Source: Ramlibacter sp.
GTDB lineage: Bacteria; Pseudomonadota; Gammaproteobacteria; Burkholderiales; Burkholderiaceae_C
Length of the DNA stretch: 7,823 nt
Reading direction: 5' to 3'
NCBI GenBank assembly: GCA_023701085.1
Contig: JAMPXR010000111.1
Span: forward strand, 1-7,823
Numbering within the stretch: the first letter of the stretch is position 1; every line of letters begins with the position of its first letter. Positions 1-4,971 of the stretch are shown piece after piece. The notes under the pieces were generated by a model. The model was not told where the DNA came from and ran no database searches. It saw only the letters and a program-made list of their open reading frames with translations. Made by a program: the position numbers and the translations under genes.

Positions 1-792
1 CCCTTCATCGACCGGGTGGCCTACAAGCACAACCTCAAGGAGATCCCGCTGGACGTGCCCAGCCAGATCTGCATCACGCGCGACAACACCCAGCTGCAGG
101 TCGACGGCATCCTGTACTTCCAGGTGACCGATCCGATGCGGGCCAGTTATGGCTCGTCCAACTACATCATGGCGGTGACCCAGCTGGCCCAGACCTCGCT
201 GCGCAGCGTGATCGGCAAGCTCGAACTCGACAAGACCTTCGAGGAGCGCGACATCATCAACGCCCAGGTGGTGCAGGCGATCGACGAAGCGGCGCTGAAC
301 TGGGGGGTGAAGGTGCTGCGCTACGAGATCAAGGACCTGACACCGCCCAAGGAAATCCTGCACGCCATGCAGTCGCAGATCACGGCGGAGCGCGAGAAGC
401 GTGCGCTGATCGCCGCGTCGGAAGGCCGGCGCCAGGAGCAGATCAACATCGCGACCGGCGAGCGCGAGGCGTTCATCGCGCGCTCGGAGGGCGAAAAGCA
501 GTCCATCATCAATAACGCCCAGGGCGAGGCCGCCTCGATCACGGCCGTGGCCGATGCGACGGCGCAGGCGATCGAGCGCATCGCCGCCGCCATCCGGCAG
601 CCCGGCGGCGAGCAGGCGGTGCAGCTGAAGGTAGCCGAGCGCGCGGTGGACGCCTACAGCAAAGTCGCCGCGGAATCGAGCACCACCTTGATCGTGCCGA
701 GCAACATGACGGAAGTCTCGGCCCTCATCGCCTCGGCGATGCGGATGGTGCAGACCGGGCGGGGCCCCACGGTCGGCGAGACGAAGTCTTAA
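1..792 (+). CDS. Paraslipin/stomatin-like SPFH-domain protein (5' partial)
   Basis: This is the C-terminal 263 residues of an SPFH (band 7) protein of the paraslipin/QmcA/SLP-2 type. The frame is open to the first base, so the true start and the expected N-terminal membrane anchor lie upstream; family members are usually about 300 residues, so perhaps 40-50 are missing. Visible family signatures are IDRVAYKHNLKE, CITRDNTQLQVDG, LRSVIGKLELDKTFEERD, WGVKVLRYEIKDL and the AEREKRALIAASEG stretch. An Ala/Glu-rich segment with repeated EGE/GEA motifs follows, typical of the coiled-coil tail that drives oligomerisation, and the conserved IVPSNMTEVSALIASA ends the protein. Such proteins form membrane-attached rings linked to membrane quality control and often pair with an NfeD-like gene, which would be upstream and cannot be seen. 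The stop is TAA at 790-792. The family call is firm; the exact subfamily is less so. Confidence 0.93.
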   Translation, partial: PFIDRVAYKHNLKEIPLDVPSQICITRDNTQLQVDGILYFQVTDPMRASYGSSNYIMAVTQLAQTSLRSVIGKLELDKTFEERDIINAQVVQAIDEAALNWGVKVLRYEIKDLTPPKEILHAMQSQITAEREKRALIAASEGRRQEQINIATGEREAFIARSEGEKQSIINNAQGEAASITAVADATAQAIERIAAAIRQPGGEQAVQLKVAERAVDAYSKVAAESSTTLIVPSNMTEVSALIASAMRMVQTGRGPTVGETKS

Positions 793-846
793 GCGTTAAA
801 TCCGGGAGGGTTCGGTTCCTGGGCTGTTGCCGCGTCAGGGAAAACC

Positions 847-868
847 CCGTTTGATCCAGGGCAAACGG
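847..868. repeat. Perfect 7-bp dyad, 8-nt loop, downstream of the SPFH gene
   Basis: CCGTTTG (847-853) and CAAACGG (862-868) are perfect inverted repeats around an 8-nt loop, 55 nt after the SPFH stop. No T-run follows on the + strand, so it is not a canonical intrinsic terminator in that direction. On the - strand it would be followed by GG and then four Ts, a weak terminator at best. It could equally be an operator for a dimeric regulator. It is the clearest structure in the 793-946 spacer; I see no convincing promoter there. Confidence 0.45.
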
Positions 869-946
869 CTGGGCCTGCGCGATCGTGGGGACAGCCGGGG
901 ATGCACCTTCTGAGCGCGGCCAGTCAAATATGTCACCGGAAATGCG

Positions 947-1204
947 ATGGCCGGCCAGCCCGACCGATACGAAAATTGCCGGGATATGCCTACCGACCGC
1001 GACCACTACGCATTGCTCCAGGCGGAGTACCGCGCCGTGGCCGCGCAGGAGCGCGCCGAGTGGAAGGCTCTGAGGGACGGCGCACTCGGCCCGGTGGACC
1101 GCGTCAAGGCCTACGCCCGCTGGGTGAAAGCCGCTGAACGCGTCAAGCTCCTGTCCATCAGCATGCGCGAGCTCCGTGCGACCGAGGAGTCGCCGCCGCA
1201 CTGA
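947..1204 (+). CDS. Small hypothetical protein (85 aa)
   Basis: I do not recognise this protein. It is a charged, largely helical 85-residue product with no signal peptide, membrane segment, cysteine cluster or known motif. The central part (DHYALLQAEYRAVAAQERAEW and on to ARWVKAAERVKLLSISMREL) has the Ala/Glu/Arg pattern of an amphipathic helical bundle or short coiled coil. From about residue 14 the frame shows the G/C-ending third positions expected of real genes in this DNA, which is the main reason to accept it. The start is uncertain. ATG 947 has a weak CCGGA about 6 nt upstream. ATG 986 (72 aa) begins where coding-like codon use begins but lacks a properly spaced ribosome site. The gene is followed 7 nt later by a GC-rich hairpin and TTTT. 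It could still be a chance ORF. Confidence 0.5.
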   Translation: MAGQPDRYENCRDMPTDRDHYALLQAEYRAVAAQERAEWKALRDGALGPVDRVKAYARWVKAAERVKLLSISMRELRATEESPPH

Positions 1205-1211
1205 CGGGGCG

Positions 1212-1234
1212 CCGCGGCGGCCGCCCGCGGTTTT
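1212..1234 (+). terminator. Possible weak intrinsic terminator after the small hypothetical gene
   Basis: CCGCGG (1212-1217) pairs with CCGCGG (1225-1230) around a 7-nt loop and is followed directly by TTTT (1231-1234), 7 nt beyond the stop of the 947-1204 gene. The stem is all G-C but the T-run is only four long, so termination may be incomplete. Sequence this GC-rich forms such stems easily by chance. Confidence 0.35.
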
Positions 1235-1297
1235 CGCGCGACGCGCGCGAGCTAACATCGGGGTCATGACGTCGACAATTCGACAGGAGCGACCAGC

Positions 1298-1609
1298 ATG
1301 CGAAGCGAAGTGACGGTGACGTTCGACAGCACGGCACCGGTGCGCATCGACCTGAACCACACCGAGCCCATGCGCAGCGATGCCGCCCGTGCCTGGCTGG
1401 ACCGGCAGTTCATCGATCTCGATTGCGACCCCGTGCGCCCCACCGGCAAGGTTCTTACGGCCGACAAGGTCGTGGTCGTGGCCCAGGCCGCCGGCGCGGC
1501 GAAGTTCGCCGACGCGTCCTGGGCACAGGAATTCGCCCGCGCCACCAGCGCGGCGCTGGGCAAGCCGATCGTGCACATCGACGTGCCCTCGCTCAGCATC
1601 AGCTATTAG
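1298..1609 (+). CDS. Hypothetical protein (103 aa)
   Basis: This is a 103-residue soluble protein that I cannot assign to a named family. The start at ATG 1298 is well supported by AGGAG at 1285-1289, 8 nt upstream, and the stop is TAG 1607-1609. Codon use is strongly G/C-ending, like the neighbouring genes, so it is very likely real. It begins with an alternating hydrophobic stretch (EVTVTFDSTAPVRIDL) suggestive of a beta hairpin. A probable helix follows (SDAARAWLDRQFIDL), then a strand (KVVVVAQAAG), a second helix (WAQEFARATSAAL) and a final strand (PIVHIDVPSL). That is a plausible small alpha/beta fold. There are no membrane segments, signal peptide or catalytic motif, and one cysteine (in DLDCDP). 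A strong hairpin lies 9 nt downstream, so it is probably a separate transcript from the GYD gene. Confidence 0.75.
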   Translation: MRSEVTVTFDSTAPVRIDLNHTEPMRSDAARAWLDRQFIDLDCDPVRPTGKVLTADKVVVVAQAAGAAKFADASWAQEFARATSAALGKPIVHIDVPSLSISY

Positions 1610-1617
1610 GCGCGGCC

Positions 1618-1646
1618 CAACGCGCATTGCGCCTGCAAGCGCGTTG
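1618..1646 (+). repeat. Strong hairpin (12 bp, one bulged A) between the hypothetical and GYD genes
   Basis: CAACGCGC (1618-1625) pairs with GCGCGTTG (1639-1646). Inside it TTGC (1627-1630) pairs with GCAA (1635-1638) around a GCCT loop, leaving only A1626 unpaired. It starts 9 nt after the stop of the 1298-1609 gene, where a terminator would sit, but no T-run follows. Its right arm overlaps the -35 element proposed for the GYD gene, so an operator role is an alternative. Confidence 0.5.
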
Positions 1647-1672
1647 CCGCGTGCCCGCGCGAGGAGCATACT
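1644..1672 (+). promoter_or_regulatory. Candidate sigma-70-type promoter for the GYD gene
   Basis: TTGCCG (1644-1649) and CATACT (1667-1672) are separated by exactly 17 bp, and each matches the sigma-70 consensus at 4 of 6 positions. Transcription would begin near 1679, giving a leader of about 50 nt before ATG 1729. The -35 element overlaps the right arm of the hairpin at 1618-1646. This is prediction by eye; modest matches like this also arise by chance. Confidence 0.4.
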
Positions 1673-1728
1673 GGCGCCCCGGTCCGGCACGCTCTCGCCG
1701 CCGGCGGTTGAAGCGAAGGAGCCAGACG

Positions 1729-2061
1729 ATGCCGTTCTATCTCACGCGGTTCAGTTACACGCCGGCGACTTGGGCCAAGCTCATCAAGAACCCCGAGGAC
1801 CGCAGGGCGGCGGCCCAGGAGTACATCGAATCGGTCGGCGGCAAGTTGCACGGCTTCTGGTACGCGTTCGGCGAGCATGACGGATACAACCTGTGGGAGG
1901 CTCCGGACAACGTGTCCATGGCCGCCGCCGCCCTGGCGATCGGCGCCGGCGGAGCATTGAGCAGCGTGCAGACAACCGTCTTGATGACCGTGGAAGAGAC
2001 GATGGCAGCCATGCAAAAAGCGGCCTCGATCCGATACCGGTCGCCCGGAGACAAAGGCTAG
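1729..2061 (+). CDS. GYD-domain protein (110 aa)
   Basis: This 110-residue protein matches the GYD family, a small alpha/beta ferredoxin-like fold of unknown function that is widespread in proteobacteria. The family pattern is visible in order: MPFYLTRFSYTPATWAKLIKNP at the start, then a basic R-R-AAA helix, then ESVGGKLHGFWYAFGEHDGYNLWEAPDN around residues 35-62. That block contains the GxxDGY core the family is named for, followed by the small-residue helix AAAALAIGAGGA and TTVLMT. Length and domain coverage are complete. The start at ATG 1729 is supported by AAGGA (1716-1720), 8 nt upstream. It lies 115 nt upstream of iorA on the same strand, but the spacer carries its own regulatory signals, so co-transcription is uncertain. 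The context gives no proven link to the oxidoreductase genes. No catalytic role can be assigned. Confidence 0.88.
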   Translation: MPFYLTRFSYTPATWAKLIKNPEDRRAAAQEYIESVGGKLHGFWYAFGEHDGYNLWEAPDNVSMAAAALAIGAGGALSSVQTTVLMTVEETMAAMQKAASIRYRSPGDKG

Positions 2062-2062
2062 A

Positions 2063-2076
2063 GCGCCGCGAGGCGC
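2063..2076 (+). repeat. Small GNRA-loop hairpin just after the GYD gene
   Basis: GCGCC (2063-2067) pairs with GGCGC (2072-2076) around a GCGA tetraloop of the stable GNRA class, starting 2 nt after the GYD stop codon. No T-run follows, so it is not a canonical terminator. It may protect the mRNA 3' end or be chance in GC-rich DNA. Confidence 0.3.
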
Positions 2077-2088
2077 CGGCCGCACCTC

Positions 2089-2102
2089 TTAATCTAAATC
2101 AA
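2089..2102 (+). promoter_or_regulatory. FNR/ANR-type box upstream of iorA
   Basis: TTAAT-CTAA-ATCAA matches the FNR/ANR consensus TTGAT-N4-ATCAA at 9 of 10 defined positions; only the third base (A for G) differs. It sits in a short AT-rich island inside very GC-rich sequence, 74 nt before the iorA start codon. The dyad centre (2095.5) lies exactly 41.5 bp upstream of the start site implied by the CATCAT -10 at 2125-2130, which is the class II FNR-activated layout. Other FNR/CRP-family regulators (DNR, FixK) bind similar sites and cannot be excluded. Confidence 0.55.
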
Positions 2103-2124
2103 CCCGCCCCCCCGCCGGCCCCCT

Positions 2125-2130
2125 CATCAT
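2125..2130 (+). promoter_or_regulatory. Candidate -10 element of the iorA operon promoter
   Basis: CATCAT matches TATAAT at 4 of 6 positions. It would place the transcription start near 2137, leaving a 40-nt leader to ATG 2177. There is no -35 hexamer 17 bp upstream, only ACCCGC and a C-rich run. That is expected if an activator bound at -41.5 replaces it. Support comes mainly from its spacing to the FNR-type box; alone it would not stand out. Confidence 0.4.
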
Positions 2131-2164
2131 CGCCCCTTCGGGAGCCTTGAACCAGTTAATTACC

Positions 2165-2171
2165 GGAGGGG
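2165..2171 (+). promoter_or_regulatory. Ribosome binding site fixing the iorA start
   Basis: GGAGGGG lies ahead of ATG 2177, with 7 nt between GGAGG and the start codon. It is the strongest Shine-Dalgarno sequence in the window. It favours ATG 2177 over the in-frame TTG at 2147, which would add ten residues that do not look conserved. Confidence 0.85.
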
Positions 2172-2176
2172 ACAGC

Positions 2177-4000
2177 ATGCAGTTGACGCCGCAAATCGCG
2201 GTGCCGGAGCTGGAGCGGGCGCAGCAGACGCGGCCCCTGACCGGCAATGAAGCCATCGCGCGCGGGGCCTGGGAGGCGGGAGTGCGCGTGGCGGCCGCCT
2301 ATCCGGGCACGCCCAGCACGGAAATCCTCGAATCGCTGGCCAAATATCCGGCCGAAGACCTGCACGCGCAGTGGTCCACCAACGAGAAGGTGGCGCTGGA
2401 CGTGGCGATCGGCGCCTCGTTCGCCGGCAGCCGCGCGCTGGCCGCCATGAAGCATGTCGGCCTGAACGTCGCGGCCGACGCCTTCATGTCGCAAAGCTAC
2501 ATCGGCGTGAACGGCGGACTCGTCATCGCCGTCTGCGACGACCCGGGCATCCACAGCTCGCAGAACGAGCAGGACACGCGGGTGTACGGCCAGTTCGCCA
2601 GCGTGCCCGTGCTGGAGCCCGCCGACGCGCAGGAGGCGCTCGATTTCACGCGCATGGCGTTCGACATCTCCGAGCAGTTCGACACCAGCGTGATCGTGCG
2701 CGGGACCACCCGCCTGTCGCACACGCGCAGCGCCGTCAAGGTGGGCTCGCGCGCGGAAAGGCCCTCGCGCGGCTTCCTCGAGGACCCCCGGAAGAACGTC
2801 ATGATCCCCGCCCACGCCCGGCCGCGCCATGCAAAGGTGCTGGAGCGCGAGGCGAAGCTCAAAGCCTGGCTCGAGTCCGCGCCGCTCAACCGCTGGGAAA
2901 CGGGCGATGCCAGCTTCGGCATCATCACCTCGGGTACCTGCTACCCCTACGTGCGCGAGCTATTCCCCGCTGCGAGCGTGCTCAAGCTCGGCGCCTCGTG
3001 GCCACTGCCCGAAGGATTGCTGCGCCGCTATTGCGAATCGGTCGGGCGCGTCTTCATCGTGGAAGAGCTGGAGCCGGTGATCGAGCGCGAGGCGCTTGCG
3101 CTCGGCCTGGCGGTCGAGGGCAAGAAGTTCTTTCCCCGCGCCGGCGAGTTCTCGCCCGACGTGCTGCGCGCCGGCTTCGAGAAGGCCGGGGTGCTGGCGC
3201 CGCGCGCGCAGGCAACGATGTGGACGCCCTCACCGATCGCGCGGCCGCCGGTCCTGTGCGCCGGCTGCCCCCACACCTCCTGCTACATGGCGGTGCGCGC
3301 ATCGGGCGCGCGTGTCGCGGGCGACATCGGCTGCTACACGCTCGCCTGCCTCGACCCCCTGCGCGGGCTGGAAACCTGCGTCTCCATGGGCTCGTCCATC
3401 GGCAACGCCGTTGGCATGTCCAAGGCCGGCGATACCAAGCCGATCATGGCGACCATCGGCGACTCGACCTTCCTGCATGCCGGCATCCCGGCGCTGATCG
3501 ACGCCGTGTACAACGACGCGAACATCACCGTGATGCTGCTGGACAACCACATCACGGCCATGACGGGCGGCCAGGAGCATCCGGGCACCGGCAAGACGCT
3601 GCGCGGAGAGGCGACCTCCCAGGTCGACTATGAAGCGCTGGTGCGCGCCTGCGGCGTCAAATGGGTACGCACCGTGGACTCGTACGACTTGGCGGTGATG
3701 TACCAGACGCTGCGCGAGGCGATCGCCCATCGCGGCGTGTCGGTGGTCATCTCCAACCGCCCGTGCGTGCTCGATCCCGTCAAGATCAAGGGCCCGGCGC
3801 TGCACGTCACCGACCAGTGCAATGCGTGCCAGTCCTGCATGAACCTGGGTTGCCCGGCGCTGACCTGGTCCGACGCGCTGTTCGAGGGCCGGCACAAGGT
3901 CAAGATCGACCCTTCGCTGTGCATCGGCTGCACGCTGTGCGCGCAGGTCTGCACCATGGGTTCTATCCAGCGCGTCGAACCCGCCGCGGTGGCGCCATGA
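2177..4000 (+). CDS. iorA: Indolepyruvate ferredoxin oxidoreductase, alpha subunit
   Basis: This 607-residue protein is a full-length IorA, the catalytic subunit. With IorB it oxidatively decarboxylates arylpyruvates (from Trp, Phe, Tyr) to aryl-acetyl-CoA, passing electrons to ferredoxin. The N-terminal pyrimidine-binding domain carries YPGTPSTEIL (42-51), WSTNEKVALDVAIGAS with the expected Glu70, and MKHVGLNVAADAF (91-103). The PP-binding domain carries CAGCPHTSCY (361-370), GDIGCYTL (383-390) and the thiamine diphosphate motif GDSTF...DNHITAMTGGQ (428-466). The C-terminal ferredoxin domain has two 4Fe-4S sets: C548, C551, C554, C559 and C582, C585, C588, C592. The last cysteine is followed by Thr in place of the usual Pro. 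The start is set by GGAGGGG ahead of ATG 2177. It is the first gene of the operon and overlaps the next by ATGA. Family assignment is firm; the true substrate is inferred. Confidence 0.94.
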   Translation: MQLTPQIAVPELERAQQTRPLTGNEAIARGAWEAGVRVAAAYPGTPSTEILESLAKYPAEDLHAQWSTNEKVALDVAIGASFAGSRALAAMKHVGLNVAADAFMSQSYIGVNGGLVIAVCDDPGIHSSQNEQDTRVYGQFASVPVLEPADAQEALDFTRMAFDISEQFDTSVIVRGTTRLSHTRSAVKVGSRAERPSRGFLEDPRKNVMIPAHARPRHAKVLEREAKLKAWLESAPLNRWETGDASFGIITSGTCYPYVRELFPAASVLKLGASWPLPEGLLRRYCESVGRVFIVEELEPVIEREALALGLAVEGKKFFPRAGEFSPDVLRAGFEKAGVLAPRAQATMWTPSPIARPPVLCAGCPHTSCYMAVRASGARVAGDIGCYTLACLDPLRGLETCVSMGSSIGNAVGMSKAGDTKPIMATIGDSTFLHAGIPALIDAVYNDANITVMLLDNHITAMTGGQEHPGTGKTLRGEATSQVDYEALVRACGVKWVRTVDSYDLAVMYQTLREAIAHRGVSVVISNRPCVLDPVKIKGPALHVTDQCNACQSCMNLGCPALTWSDALFEGRHKVKIDPSLCIGCTLCAQVCTMGSIQRVEPAAVAP

Positions 4001-4971
4001 GCGGCACCGCCCGCTCGCTGGCGCAGGCCAGCCACCCGGCCGAGGCGCTGGCCGCCGCGTCGGCCGACCCGCACAAGACCGTCAACGTGCTGATCGTCGG
4101 TGTCGGCGGCCAGGGCGTGATCATGGTTTCGAAGGTGCTCGCCTGGCTCGCCCAGTCGCACGGCCTGGACGTGAAGCAAAGCGAGGTGCACGGCATGGCC
4201 AAGCGCGGCGGCAGCGTCTTCAGCCACGTGCGCTTCGGGCCCCGTGTCTGGTCGCCCACCATCCCGGAAGGCCAGGCCGACATCCTCGTGGCCCTCGAAT
4301 GGGCCGAAGGAATGCGCTGGCTGCCCTTTCTCAAGGCCGGCACCGGCATCTTCCTTTGCGACACCAAGCGCATCGTGCCGCCCTTCGCCTGCCTGAACCG
4401 GCAGGCGGATGCGCCGCTGCGTTATTCGCGCGAGACGCCGCAAGAAGTGAAAGCCCATGTCGCCGAGGGCTACGCGATCGACGCCACCAGCATGGCCGAG
4501 GGGCTGGGCAACGAACGCGCCTCGAACGTCGTGCTGCTCGGCGCGGTATCGACGGCGCTCGACTTCCCGGCGCAGGAATGGGAAAAGGCCATCGGGCAGT
4601 TCGTTCCCCAGAAGACGGTCGCGGTCAACCTGGAAGCGTTTCGGGCCGGCCGCGCGTGGGTCGAGGAGGCACGGCGGGAAGCGCCGCAACCGGTGCGGGC
4701 ACCGCAAGCGCCGGCGACGGTCACGGAGCGCGGCGCCAGCGAAGCCGCGGCCCGGGCGCGGCTCGAAATCACGCGCGAATGGTGCAAGAGCTGCGACATC
4801 TGCGTGAAGCTCTGTCCGGAGCGCTGCCTGCGCCTGGACGCCGACCGCATCGCCGAACTCGCCCAAGCGGACAAATGCACCGGCTGCCGCATCTGCGAAT
4901 GGGTGTGCCCGGACTTCGCCATCCGCGTCCACCTGGACGCGCCGTCCGCCCAAGCTCTGACCACACCATGA
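3997..4971 (+). CDS. iorB: Fusion of IorB (beta/gamma subunit) with a KorD-type 2x[4Fe-4S] ferredoxin
   Basis: This 324-residue protein has two parts. Residues about 28-225 are IorB, the gamma-type partner of IorA: GVGGQGVIMVSKVLA (35-49), QSEVHGMAKRGGSVFSHVR (61-79), DILVALEWAE (95-104) and the terminal NERASNVVLLGAV block. A Pro/Ala-rich linker (about 226-256) leads to a KorD/PorD-like ferredoxin domain with C263, C266, C269, C273-P and C294, C297, C300, C304-P, two classic 4Fe-4S sets. Standalone IorB ends before this linker, and KorD is normally its own gene beside korA. Here the fusion takes korD's place directly before korA, and no other korD is present. The start overlaps the iorA stop (ATGA) with no clear ribosome site, so translation is probably coupled. 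Residues 1-27 are an Ala-rich extension. Domain calls are firm; a shared role in both enzymes is inference. Confidence 0.92.
   Translation: MSGTARSLAQASHPAEALAAASADPHKTVNVLIVGVGGQGVIMVSKVLAWLAQSHGLDVKQSEVHGMAKRGGSVFSHVRFGPRVWSPTIPEGQADILVALEWAEGMRWLPFLKAGTGIFLCDTKRIVPPFACLNRQADAPLRYSRETPQEVKAHVAEGYAIDATSMAEGLGNERASNVVLLGAVSTALDFPAQEWEKAIGQFVPQKTVAVNLEAFRAGRAWVEEARREAPQPVRAPQAPATVTERGASEAAARARLEITREWCKSCDICVKLCPERCLRLDADRIAELAQADKCTGCRICEWVCPDFAIRVHLDAPSAQALTTP

Noticed and set aside
1230..1258. Promoter for the 1298-1609 gene (GTTTTC, 17 bp, TAACAT)
   Set aside because: TAACAT is a plausible -10, but the -35 match is poor and the region is dominated by CG repeats, so support is too thin to list as a feature.
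725..1690. Long open frame on the - strand (321 codons) across the small-gene region
   Set aside because: It has no recognisable motif and Arg/Ala/Gly-rich composition. It runs opposite two + strand genes, one of which (1298-1609) has a good ribosome site and gene-like codon use.
2103..2123. C-rich run as a G-quadruplex on the - strand
   Set aside because: The runs (CCC, seven Cs, CC, five Cs) are irregular, with one tract of only two, so a stable quadruplex cannot be argued from this sequence.
2147..2176. TTG at 2147 as an upstream start for iorA
   Set aside because: ATG 2177 has GGAGGGG at ideal spacing, and the ten extra residues overlap that ribosome site and look non-coding.
2371..3633. 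420-codon open frame on the + strand inside iorA
   Set aside because: It is the +2 shifted shadow of iorA, with an Arg-rich product and no ribosome site; iorA itself is unambiguous.
3628..4953. Long open frame on the - strand (441 codons) opposite iorA and iorB-korD
   Set aside because: A shadow of the + strand genes, with low-complexity composition and no domain.
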